The notes under the pieces were generated by a model. The model was not told where the DNA came from. It saw only the letters and a program-made list of their open reading frames with translations, and did not search any database. A DNA stretch of 64,000 nt, taken from the NCBI RefSeq assembly GCF_964273065.1, contig NZ_OZ186815.1, positions 4,960,001 through 5,024,000 of the forward strand, in the 5' to 3' direction. A program made the position numbers and the translations under genes. This document shows, piece by piece, positions 8,339-15,626 of this stretch (position 1 is the stretch's first letter; each line of letters starts with the position of its first letter). This DNA comes from Nocardiopsis dassonvillei_B (GTDB lineage Bacteria > Actinomycetota > Actinomycetes > Streptosporangiales > Streptosporangiaceae).

Positions 8339-8725
8339 TCATCCACCGAAGGGCGCGGCGACGAGGCGGCCCCAGAGGAGGAACACGGCGAGGGAGAGGT
8401 AGACGGTGTTGAGGAGGATGTAGACGCTGACGCCGTCGAAGCGCAGGTGGGTGGCCATGGCGCCGAACATGAGGAGGATCCAGCACACAGCGGTGACGGG
8501 GACCATGACGGGGAGGACGCCGACCAGCGGGGGGAGGAGGAAGCCGAAGGCGGCGAGGAGCTGGAGGACGCCGAGGGTGCGGACGAGGGCGGGGTGCGCG
8601 TGGCCGGTCCAGCTGCCGCCGGGGGCGGCGGAGAGTTTTTCGATGGGCATGAAGGTCTTGCTCACGCCTCCGGTGAACGCGACGAAGGCGAGCAGGCCGG
8701 CGGCGATCCAGAGGGCGGTGTTCAT
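8339..8725 (-). CDS. DoxX-like/DUF-type four-helix membrane protein
   Basis: Encodes 128 residues with four hydrophobic segments, the layout of DoxX family proteins. The N-terminal helix contains the GGVSKTF pattern common in DoxX_2-type proteins. The start is well supported by AAGGAG 9 nt upstream. The gene lies 80 bp upstream of the flavoprotein gene in the same direction. DoxX proteins often accompany redox enzymes and ECF41 sigma factors; their biochemical role is poorly known. It probably belongs to the ECF41 target operon. Confidence 0.85.
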   Translation of the reverse strand: MNTALWIAAGLLAFVAFTGGVSKTFMPIEKLSAAPGGSWTGHAHPALVRTLGVLQLLAAFGFLLPPLVGVLPVMVPVTAVCWILLMFGAMATHLRFDGVSVYILLNTVYLSLAVFLLWGRLVAAPFGG

Positions 8726-8969
8726 GGGCGGGGCTCCTTGGTAGGGGGATTCGCCCTGGAGACACCGCTGGTGGGATGGGTGTGACAGCGTGCCGGGCGT
8801 GGTCGCCGCCACAGCCGGAACGCTTCGGGCCGAGGCGGTTCCGCCCCGGAGAAGCCCCGCCCGTCGTTCTCGCCCGCCCGCTCCGGAAGAAGGCGCCTGT
8901 GCCCCCATCGTGGAAGACGGAGACCGGTCCCGCCGGGTGCCCCCGACGGGACCGATCCGTGTTCCGGCC

Positions 8970-9155
8970 CTACCGCGCGGGGAGAGCGCGCAGAAGCGCG
9001 GTCCACTCCTCAGCACTGAATCCGAGGTGTCCGAGCTCCCGGTTCCGGGTGTCCCGGACCAGTGTCTCGGCCCCCTCGGCGACCTCGACGCAGTCTCCTC
9101 CGTTCCCACCGCTATAGCTGCTCTTCCGGAAGACGAGTCCCTGTTCCGCCTGCAT
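8970..9155 (-). CDS. DUF397 protein (first copy)
   Basis: Encodes 61 residues with the DUF397 pattern: FRKSSYSGGNGGDCVEVAE, then VRDTRNRELG and a C-terminal EEWTALL. DUF397 proteins are small actinobacterial partners of Scr1/WhiJ-type XRE regulators and are thought to modulate them. The copy lies just downstream of an XRE-DUF397 pair, beyond a strong terminator, so it is probably transcribed separately. Confidence 0.88.
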   Translation of the reverse strand: MQAEQGLVFRKSSYSGGNGGDCVEVAEGAETLVRDTRNRELGHLGFSAEEWTALLRALPAR

Positions 9156-9293
9156 GCGCCCTCTCCTCAGCCTGCGTGCACCTCTCAGTTGACCACCCGC
9201 AGCGAACGAGTCTGCTCACTCCGTCCACGGCCGAACTCGGACAACGGTCCTTCGCCGGGCCAGCGCCTCGGGGTAGCCTCCCCCAGAAGACAT

Positions 9294-9332
9294 GAACCGG
9301 CCCCGCCAACTAGTCCTTGGCGGGGCCGGTTC
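9294..9332 (-). terminator. Strong terminator after the XRE-DUF397 pair
   Basis: A perfect 16-bp inverted repeat (9294-9309 with 9317-9332) has a 7-nt loop and lies 12 nt beyond the leftward DUF397 stop codon. It separates the pair from the second DUF397 gene. Confidence 0.85.
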
Positions 9333-9343
9333 GCACTCAGGAG

Positions 9344-9517
9344 CTACCTTGCAGTGAGGGTACTGAGGAGAGCGCTCCACTCCTCAGGGGCGAACTCCAG
9401 GTATCCGAGTTCTCGGTTCCGCGTGTCCCGGATGAGAGTCGATTCCCCCTCCCGCACCTCTACGCAGTCGCCCTGGGCTCCGCTGTAGCTGGATGTGTGC
9501 CAGGTGCTCTCGTTCAC
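9344..9517 (-). CDS. DUF397 protein (second copy, overlapping the XRE gene)
   Basis: Encodes 57 residues from a GTG that shares a 4-nt GTGA overlap with the stop of the XRE regulator gene. It has the DUF397 core: TSSYSGAQGDCVEV, IRDTRNRELGYLEF and EEWSALL. The overlap implies translational coupling and 1:1 production with the regulator. It is closely related to the other DUF397 copy 190 bp away, probably by local duplication. Confidence 0.9.
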   Translation of the reverse strand: MNESTWHTSSYSGAQGDCVEVREGESTLIRDTRNRELGYLEFAPEEWSALLSTLTAR

Positions 9518-10326
9518 CGCAGTTCTCCTAGGGCTTCTGATATCAGGGCATGGGACGCTGCCGGGGGGAGCGCCCAGATCTGTAGATCTCCGAACACGGA
9601 TTGCAGCCGTGCTGCAGCTCGGTCATCACTGAGCAGTTCACTGCCTGAGGCGTGTTCCACCTCGACCACGGGTGTGTTCTGGAGGGAGGTCAGTACGCGG
9701 AACGGCCCGGAGTGTCCGCCATGATACGGAGCATCCGCCGGTAGGACCAAGACTCGCATATCCCTGGACGCGGAGAGCTCGAGCAGGTGCTGTAACTGCT
9801 CTCGCATCACATGAGCCGTCCCGAGCCGGGATCGGATTACGGGCTCGGCGATGATGGCGAGCAGTCGTGGGTTGTGCATCGTCCGCAGCATTTCCAGCCG
9901 ACGTGTGCGCAGTTCCACCAGCTTCTCCACCTCCTCGTCCGTATCGTGAGGTCGGCCGTCCCGGAAGATGCATCGCGCGTACCCCTCCGTTTGGAGAAGG
10001 CCAGGGATGATCAAAGGGCTCCATGTCTTGATGTCGGACGCGTCTTCTTCAGCCTTGACGACCTTGCGGTGCCAGTCCGGGTCGTCCTTGGTCCTCTTCG
10101 CGTCTTCCCATCGTCGATGGAGATCTCCGTTAGCCCCGAGAACCCTTTCGGCTTCGACCAGAAACGGTCGTTTTGGGGCACGGTAAGCGCGCTCGTATTT
10201 ACTGATAGTGGACGCCCCGTACCCGGTGGCGGTCGCCATGCCGTCCAGTGTGAGCCCGCGCTGCTCACGCAACTTGCGCAGCTCGCGGCCGAAGTTGACC
10301 CATGCGGTCATGATCTTTTCAGTCAT
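9514..10326 (-). CDS. Scr1/WhiJ-type XRE transcriptional regulator with DUF5753 domain
   Basis: Encodes 270 residues. An XRE helix-turn-helix occupies about residues 12-65 (FGRELRKLREQRGLTLDG, then GYGASTISKYERAYR). A DUF5753 domain follows (about 85-265), with the usual IIPGLLQTEGYAR and a late QIWALPPAASH. These proteins work with a small DUF397 partner, encoded here by the overlapping downstream gene, and control development or secondary metabolism in streptomycetes. Codon use is less GC-biased than in the flanking enzyme genes, which fits acquired DNA. Confidence 0.93.
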   Translation of the reverse strand: MTEKIMTAWVNFGRELRKLREQRGLTLDGMATATGYGASTISKYERAYRAPKRPFLVEAERVLGANGDLHRRWEDAKRTKDDPDWHRKVVKAEEDASDIKTWSPLIIPGLLQTEGYARCIFRDGRPHDTDEEVEKLVELRTRRLEMLRTMHNPRLLAIIAEPVIRSRLGTAHVMREQLQHLLELSASRDMRVLVLPADAPYHGGHSGPFRVLTSLQNTPVVEVEHASGSELLSDDRAAARLQSVFGDLQIWALPPAASHALISEALGELR

Positions 10327-10450
10327 GCGTCAATCTTTACAGACTGCTTCTACCTTTGTGTACAGGATCCCTCGAAATGCGGTCGACATAGAGAAAGGCG
10401 TTGAGTTGCGCCAGGTCGGTCGGGACCATGGGGATGAGTTGAGGTGGGCG

Positions 10451-10466
10451 TGACAAGAGAATGTCA
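10451..10466. promoter_or_regulatory. Candidate operator TGACA-N6-TGTCA
   Basis: A 5-bp inverted repeat with a 6-nt spacer lies between the divergent XRE gene and the small rightward operon, in an AT-richer stretch (10440-10500). A GGGC/GCCC pair flanks it imperfectly. It could be a site for the neighbouring XRE regulator; this is inference from position. Confidence 0.3.
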
Positions 10467-10506
10467 TATGCCCTAAATCGTGCAATATGCGCAAATGCCC
10501 ATCGGC

Positions 10507-10543
10507 AAAAAGCCCTGGCGGTCGCTCGCTGCGACCCCAGGGC
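10507..10543 (-). terminator. Hairpin followed by a T5 tract on the minus strand
   Basis: GCCCTGG(C)GGTCG pairs with CGACCCCAGGGC with one bulged base. Read leftward, the stem is followed directly by five Ts. That is a classical intrinsic terminator, rare in such GC-rich DNA, yet no leftward gene lies immediately upstream. Read rightward it would be a leader hairpin about 40 nt before the next gene. Confidence 0.5.
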
Positions 10544-10584
10544 GCGTGTCCCTACCAGGCATGTACCTATCGAGGTGAGACGGA

Positions 10585-11193
10585 ATGCAGTGTATCGCTG
10601 AGAAGAACGCTCCTCCGGGGGTGGATCGGAGCACGTCGGCGCTGGTGCGGGGGCGGGCGGGGGTGCGGCACCTGCGCCCGGTCGAGCTGGCCACCGTGCG
10701 CCGCATCGCGGCGGGGGCGGCGGGGTTCGCGCTCGACCACACGGGCGGACACGGCGGGGACCTGTTGTCGCCGGAGTTCTCCGCCCAGCCCACCCGGTAC
10801 TTCCCGACCCGACCGCCTCGGACCAACGGCGTCGGCCCGGGGCGGGTGGTTCCGCTGCGGCCCGACCTGGCCGGCTGGACCCGGCCCCTGACCGGCGGTG
10901 CGCCTGTGCGCCTGGTCCCGGGGCGCGGGCGCCACCACCGCCCACCGGCCCCCACCCAGCTGTCCCTGGAGGGCTATGCCCACCCCGCCCCGGTCAAGGC
11001 CCCGACCAAGGGCTCCGCCCAGACCAGGGGCGGGCGCAGGTCCCCTGAGCCCGCCCGGGAACAGGCACCGCGGATCAGGCGGGGTGTGCGCCGGTGTGCC
11101 TTTCGGGTGCGGGCCTACGTCGCCCACCCGGGCGGGGACCTGGCGCCGCTCGCGCTGGCGGTGCGCGCCTACCTGGGGCGGGGGGTGCGCTGA
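10585..11193 (+). CDS. Hypothetical basic protein
   Basis: Encodes 202 residues rich in Arg, Pro and Gly, with no domain I recognise. An N-terminal segment of about 70 residues is followed by a proline-rich low-complexity middle. The C-terminus (FRVRAYVAHPGGDLAPLALAV) looks like a short folded segment. A GAGGTGAGAC ribosome binding site precedes the ATG. The next gene starts 1 nt after the stop, so this is the first gene of a three-gene operon that ends just before the CRISPR array. Confidence 0.55.
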   Translation: MQCIAEKNAPPGVDRSTSALVRGRAGVRHLRPVELATVRRIAAGAAGFALDHTGGHGGDLLSPEFSAQPTRYFPTRPPRTNGVGPGRVVPLRPDLAGWTRPLTGGAPVRLVPGRGRHHRPPAPTQLSLEGYAHPAPVKAPTKGSAQTRGGRRSPEPAREQAPRIRRGVRRCAFRVRAYVAHPGGDLAPLALAVRAYLGRGVR

Positions 11194-11194
11194 C

Positions 11195-11467
11195 ATGCTC
11201 GTCGGTGACATCCGTGTAGCGGATCTGTTCGAGGCCATCGGCGACGCCCTCGCCCTCCCACCGGGCGCCACCCCGGCAGAGGAGGCCGACCGCCAGGCGG
11301 TGTTGGGCCACCGCATCGCCGGGGTGCGGGCGGCCATCGACCACCTCCGGGCCACCGGGGACACGATCGAGGCCATCGACCTTCTCGATAGGGCGGTGGA
11401 GGCCCACCCGGCCGCCTACACCCCCACCCCGCCGCTGCCGCTTCCTCGGTCGGGGGGTGAGCGGTGA
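11195..11467 (+). CDS. Small helical hypothetical protein
   Basis: Encodes 90 residues, largely alpha-helical by composition, with an acidic N-terminal half. It starts 1 nt after the preceding stop and ends in a TGATG overlap with the next gene, so translation is probably coupled. No recognised family. Confidence 0.55.
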   Translation: MLVGDIRVADLFEAIGDALALPPGATPAEEADRQAVLGHRIAGVRAAIDHLRATGDTIEAIDLLDRAVEAHPAAYTPTPPLPLPRSGGER

Positions 11468-11802
11468 TGGTGTCGTTGTGCGCCCAGGTGGCGCTCAACC
11501 GCGGTGGTTCCCGCCGCACCTGTGTCCTGGACACCGGCCACCCCGGAGACCACGAGGACCTCACAGGATGGCGGTGGGAACCCCCCACCCGGGTCCTGGA
11601 GCGGCTGCGTACCGCCTGGGGCGGTACCCACCGGATCGCGTGGACGGGCTCGCTGTGGGTCGCGGTCCACCGCGACCCCGCCGCCCCCTGGCGCACCCAC
11701 GTGGAACCCACCCCCGACCAGCTCGAAGAACGCCTGAACCAACACATGAAGCCTCCGCCTGCCGGGCTGCAAACCCGCCCGTGGCACCGGCGCCCATACT
11801 GA
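11467..11802 (+). CDS. Small hypothetical protein with Cys/His segment
   Basis: Encodes 111 residues; the ATG overlaps the upstream stop as TGATG. The N-terminus SRRTCVLDTGHPGDHEDL resembles short treble-clef-like segments seen in actinobacterial proteins of unknown function. A WRWEPP motif follows. It is the last gene of the operon and is followed by a terminator and then the CRISPR array. Function unknown. Confidence 0.55.
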   Translation: MVSLCAQVALNRGGSRRTCVLDTGHPGDHEDLTGWRWEPPTRVLERLRTAWGGTHRIAWTGSLWVAVHRDPAAPWRTHVEPTPDQLEERLNQHMKPPPAGLQTRPWHRRPY

Positions 11803-11803
11803 A

Positions 11804-11833
11804 GGCGGGGCCGCACACGCCTACGGCCCCGCC
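11804..11833 (+). terminator. Terminator after the small operon
   Basis: GGCGGGGCCG (11804-11813) pairs with 11824-11833 across a 10-nt loop, directly after the stop codon at 11802. Confidence 0.7.
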
Positions 11834-11957
11834 CCCGCCCGGTGTGCTGTGCTGGTTGAGCGACCGGTGTCCACGTGCCACAGTGGACCCAGCCCTGAGC
11901 CATCCTGGGGCTACATAACGCGGAGATAACGGCCCGTGTTTTCCCAGGTCGCGAACT

Positions 11958-12352
11958 GTGAGCCCCGCGCACGCGGGGATGGACCGTACGACCTGCACCC
12001 GATCGTCCTGCACATCGAGTGAGCCCCGCGCACGCGGGGATGGACCGTCGCCCGCCCGTGTGGCCTGCCACATGGCGAGGTGAGCCCCGCGCACGCGGGG
12101 ATGGACCGGCCCCGACGTCCCCGAGGGGCCGGGTGTCGAGGTGAGCCCCGCGCACGCGGGGATGGACCGTCCTCGAACAGCTCGCAGACGATGCCGCCGG
12201 GGTGAGCCCCGCGCACGCGGGGATGGACCGTCCGCGCCCAGCAGGGCCGCGAACAACTTGCCGTGAGCCCCGCGCACGCGGGGATGGACCGGGGTCCACG
12301 ACGGCGATCATTCTGGGTCGGACGTGAGCCCCGCGCACGCGGGGATGGGTCG
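11958..12352 (+). CRISPR. Orphan type I-E-like CRISPR array, 7 repeats and 6 spacers
   Basis: Seven 29-bp repeats start at 11958, 12019, 12080, 12141, 12202, 12263 and 12324, with six spacers of exactly 32 bp. The repeat begins GTGAGCCCCGCG and ends GGGGATGGACCG, with a palindrome CCCCGCG-CA-CGCGGGG at its centre, typical of type I-E repeats. Repeats 1-6 are identical. The seventh ends GGGTCG instead of GGACCG, marking the trailer end, so the leader should be on the left (about 11834-11957, which includes an AT-richer stretch near 11910-11935). No cas gene is found in the window, so interference would need cas genes elsewhere. The spacers look like protein-coding high-GC DNA, but targets cannot be identified from here. 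Confidence 0.97.
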
Positions 12353-12598
12353 GCGCCGCCGTCCGCGAGTCACAGAATCCGGACATGCAATGCACATGAT
12401 TCCCGCGGTCGAGTGGCGGGCGTTTCCGACCGATGTCACCCGACGGCAGAGCCGGCAACGAGATGTGCCATCAGCACGTACCGGGAGTGTGTTCGTGCTT
12501 TGCTTGAAAGCAACCCGCGGACCCGCTATCGCCTGGCTGTCATAGCTATCACAGCCACCCCAGAGCCGGATGTGCCTTGGGGCGGGGCGGACCGCACC

Positions 12599-14066
12599 TC
12601 AGTTCGGCAGCGTGTTCTGAGCGACCAACTCGATGCCGATGGCGACCACCCCCAGGGCCTCGCGCTCGGGCGGATAGATCTCCCGGATGTTGCGGAGCTG
12701 GTCCTCACGAGTCGCGGTCGGGTTGACCGAGGAGATCGGTTCGTGGTCGAACATCTCATCGAAGGTCGCGTACCGGGCGAGGCGGGTGATGCGGGTCAGG
12801 ACCTCCTCGTCACGGCAGCGGAACCGTAGTAGGTCGCCGACCTTGAGCCGCTTGCGGCTGCTGTCGTTGACCCGGATCTCAGTGGTCTTGCTTCCGGTTT
12901 TGATCAGATCGAAGTACCGCTTGTAGATCCCCATTTCGTGGGCGCGGGGCCGCTGGTCGAGGTCGGCAGGTCGAGAGTTCATCAGTCGTCCGAGTTCCTT
13001 GACGGTGAAGCTTCGGAAGAAATGCTTCGGGTCGGTGAGCAGTTCGCCGACGAGCCACAGCAGCGCGTCGACGTAGTGGTCGGTGGTCCCCGGCCACTGG
13101 GTGGTGTCGAGCATCCACGGTGCCACGTCGGCGGGCAGCGCGCCCTTGCCGCGCTCGCGCAGTAGCGACTTGGACAGCTTCGCCCCGGTGTGCGCGAGCA
13201 CCTGCGGGGTGAAGATTCTCAACGGCATCTGATGACCGGGGGTGCCGATGGCTCCGAGCGCGCCGTCGACGAGCTGGCTCCCGAACGCCCAGTCCCCGCC
13301 CTTGAGCATCACGTGCAGCGTGTCGGTGTCACGGCACAGCAGCCGCTCCTTGACCAGGTTGCGGTACAGAGTGGCCAGGTCCAGGTACGTGGCGTTCTCC
13401 GGGTCCACATCCACCTCATAGGGCCCGTGGTCGAAGCACACGGCTGCGAAGCGGGCACCATCCTCGCCCAGACCCACGAGCTTGGTGCGGTCGGCGCGCT
13501 TCTCCGCCCAACCGCAGCCAGGGCAGGGGAGCCGGGTGTGGACCACACCGTGGGAGGGGGCCATCCACCAGCGGATGTCTTCCAACCGCTCCAGAGCACG
13601 CAGGAATTCGGCTCGGAACCCCGGGGCGGCCTGCTGGTCGGTGTACGTCTCCAGGCGGTAGTCGGTGGCGGTGGCCTCCGACAGGGACTCGAAGAACGCC
13701 CGGTAGTAGGTGTCGATCAGGTCGCCGACCCCGGCCTTGCCGAGCGCGTGGAAGTACGTCTGCTGGTAGGCGTGGTGGGTCTCAGGATCCAGGATCACGT
13801 CGTGCGGGGCGTTATCTAGGGCGCCGAACCGCACCGAGGTCTCTACCGAGAACTCACGGCGGGCGACCTGGGCGAGCAGGAATGCCGTGCTCTGCACCAG
13901 ATTGATGCCCAGGTGCGGGGCGCCGTTGATCTGGGTGCCGACGACGAATTCGATCCGCTGGGGCCGGGTGGCCTGGACTCGGGGGCGCAGAAGGTCGACC
14001 GAACGCAGCAGGGCGTTGGCCAGGACGCTGTTGGGCGAGATCAGCAGGGGGGGCGGATGCCGTCAT
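12599..14066 (-). CDS. Class I LysRS-like aminoacyl-tRNA synthetase core fused to an ASCH domain (apparent frameshift)
   Basis: From the ATG at 14066 (AGAGGTGAT just upstream) the frame breaks in a run of seven Gs (Cs in the gene, 14047-14053). Removing one base gives one 488-residue protein. Its N-terminal core has a HIGH-type motif, PHLGIN (about 50-55), a zinc-ribbon-like CPGCG (181-185) with a further Cys210, and a KMSKS-type motif, KLSKS (296-300). This layout resembles class I lysyl-tRNA synthetase. Residues about 378-481 form an ASCH domain (YFDLIKTGSKTTEIRVND, KVGDLLRF, ALGVVAIGIEL), a fold linked to RNA binding. The ASCH domain stands where LysRS-I has its anticodon-binding helices. 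It is the third gene of a leftward operon, 4 nt after the NTPase gene. Without a frame correction the HIGH motif cannot be translated from any normal start codon. Function unknown; modification of tRNA or another RNA is the best guess. Confidence 0.8.
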
Positions 14067-14070
14067 GAGA

Positions 14071-14673
14071 TCACCTCTGGGCCTTGGGTATGCGCAGGTT
14101 GGTCAAGATGAAGTCGAGCCGGTTGGTAGGAGAGTTGGCGGGGACGAACACGGGGTCGTACCCGGCGTCGTAATAGCCCTGGACGATCAGCTCGTGGACG
14201 CGGCGGATCTCCCTGTCCTTGGCCCAGACGATGTCGTCGGGATCTTCGAAGGTGTCCAGCGGGTCGAGCACGAACACGGTGTCGTAGCGGTAGAGGCGGT
14301 TGGCCTCCTCCAGCTCCGGGGTGGGCTGGAGCCCGAAGAACCTCTCCCAGCCGTAGGAGTCGGGAATGCCCCGGTTGTAGAAGCGGAGGCCGGAGGACTG
14401 GGACTCGAACTCGGTGATGAACGCCTGCAGCACCTCGGCGGCGTACTCGCGGCGGTCCTCGCGCTGGAGGTGGCGGCCCAGCCGTTCGCGGTGCTTGCGG
14501 TAGATGGCGCGGCCGGGCTCGGCCTCCATGCACGGGATGCCGGTCGCAACGAGTTCGGCGATCACGTCGTCCTTGCCTGCGGACGGGCCGCCGGTGATGA
14601 CGTACCGGCGCGGGGGTTCGGTGGCCGCTGTGGCGATGGTGGCGGCGAGTCGGTCGGTGTCGGGTGTTCTCAT
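14071..14673 (-). CDS. P-loop NTPase/kinase of the NadR/AAA_28 type
   Basis: Encodes 200 residues. The Walker A motif is GGPSAGKDD (28-36) after a beta strand (RRYVITGG). Further conserved segments include RGIPDSYGWERFFG and YDTVFVLDPLDTF, and the C-terminal NSPTNRLDFIL fits AAA_28-type kinase-like NTPases (relatives of the NadR kinase domain). The ATG at 14673 overlaps the upstream stop (ATGA), so the first two genes are translationally coupled. The synthetase-ASCH gene follows after 4 nt. It may phosphorylate or nucleotidylate a small substrate or RNA end for its partner; this is inference from context. Confidence 0.8.
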   Translation of the reverse strand: MRTPDTDRLAATIATAATEPPRRYVITGGPSAGKDDVIAELVATGIPCMEAEPGRAIYRKHRERLGRHLQREDRREYAAEVLQAFITEFESQSSGLRFYNRGIPDSYGWERFFGLQPTPELEEANRLYRYDTVFVLDPLDTFEDPDDIVWAKDREIRRVHELIVQGYYDAGYDPVFVPANSPTNRLDFILTNLRIPKAQR

Positions 14674-15566
14674 CGGTCTTCCTCGGTAGTGGTGGCCTGG
14701 TCCTGCCACAGGCGGAACCAGGTGGTGAGATCGGTGGAATCGACCGCCTCCAGGAAGGTGGTGCGGTCGGGATGGTCGGCTCCTGCCCGGGTGAGCGCGT
14801 CGACGGTCTCAGAGCCCAGTGGGGGAACCCAGCCCGCGAGGGCGGACAGGTCTTCCGGGGAGGTGTCGGCGAGTGCTCCGAACGAGCCCGGAGGGTAGGC
14901 GTCGCGGTATCGCGCGGCCTCGGCGAGCAACAGTCCGTACCGCCATGCAGCAGAGGCAGCCTGGCGGGAGATGTCCGCGCGGTCTTGCGCCATGGCGGTC
15001 ATCCGGTCCAGGGCCAGCAGTTCGGCGCGCAGCGCGTAGATAGCTGCCCAGACACGGGAGAGCTGCTCCTCGTGCTCGGTCAGCTCCCACGCGAACACGT
15101 CTGCGGGGAGCGGTATCCGGTCGCGCACCGGAACGAGGCGGGGAGCCGCGGCCGGCAGTACGCGGAACTGCTCGGAGTCCTGCCGGAGCATCCATGCGAG
15201 TCGGTCGATGAGCTTCGGTTCCACCCGTTTGCGGAAGTGGTCGACATCCTGTCCGGCCGCCTTTGCAGCGGCTTCCCGGCGATGGGTCAGGGTGGTGCCG
15301 GGTGCTCCGGGCGGGAGTCCGAACAGGGCTCGGGCGCTGTCGGCGTATCGGGCGTCATCGAATCGTCCCAGGAGGGTGCGCAGGACGCTGTTCAGCGCGG
15401 TGACGCGCGCGGCCTCGTCGGTAGGGTCCGTTGCGCGCACGAGGACACTGCGCAGGGTCAATAGAGGCTCGGTGGCCCTGCCTGGGACGGCTGGCAGGCC
15501 CTTGCGGAGCAGGGTGGTCAGGGCTTCGGTGACGGGTGTGTCAGAGGGCGGATCTGGCTTGGGCAT
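14670..15566 (-). CDS. Helical hypothetical protein, first gene of the synthetase-ASCH operon
   Basis: Encodes 298 residues, mostly alpha-helical by composition. A central segment, LFGLPPGAPGTTLTHRREAA, is followed by HFRKRVEPKLIDRLAWML (about residues 100-130). It resembles a helical motif I associate with actinobacterial proteins of unknown function; I cannot name a family. No membrane segment or catalytic motif is evident. No clear ribosome binding site precedes the ATG, which lies only 17 bp from the tandem repeats at 15584-15626. It may be a sensor or regulator of the two enzyme-like proteins encoded downstream. Confidence 0.7.
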   Translation of the reverse strand: MPKPDPPSDTPVTEALTTLLRKGLPAVPGRATEPLLTLRSVLVRATDPTDEAARVTALNSVLRTLLGRFDDARYADSARALFGLPPGAPGTTLTHRREAAAKAAGQDVDHFRKRVEPKLIDRLAWMLRQDSEQFRVLPAAAPRLVPVRDRIPLPADVFAWELTEHEEQLSRVWAAIYALRAELLALDRMTAMAQDRADISRQAASAAWRYGLLLAEAARYRDAYPPGSFGALADTSPEDLSALAGWVPPLGSETVDALTRAGADHPDRTTFLEAVDSTDLTTWFRLWQDQATTTEEDR

Positions 15567-15583
15567 ACTTCGAGTGAAGCACC

Positions 15584-15626
15584 ATGCCCAGAAAATGCCC
15601 AGTCATGATGCCCAGAAAAAGCCCAG
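15584..15626. repeat. Operator-like tandem repeats upstream of the synthetase-ASCH operon
   Basis: Two 19-bp units, ATGCCCAGAAAATGCCCAG (15584-15602) and the same with one T-to-A change (15608-15626), lie 24 bp apart. Each contains two GCCCAG boxes 11 bp apart, so four boxes fall on similar faces of the helix. The array starts 17 bp upstream of the first gene. It is probably a protein-binding site or promoter element; the regulator is unknown. Confidence 0.6.

Noticed and set aside
11987..12323. Self-targeting by the spacers within this window
   Set aside because: By eye none of the six spacers matches another part of the window; an exact search would be needed to be sure.
11911..12458. Leftward frames of 101-429 codons across the CRISPR array containing repeated SPRARGS or HPRVRGAH peptides
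   Set aside because: These are translations of the CRISPR repeats; the 61-bp period and conserved repeat DNA show it is an array, not a protein.
12353..12598. A short rightward frame (12324-12545) after the CRISPR array
   Set aside because: It begins inside the last repeat, lacks a ribosome binding site and has no recognisable sequence.
13854..14066. A separate 70-codon gene starting at the ATG at 14066
   Set aside because: Its sequence is Pro/Arg-rich and unlike a protein, whereas the other frame encodes the synthetase HIGH motif; the frame break in the G7 run explains it better.
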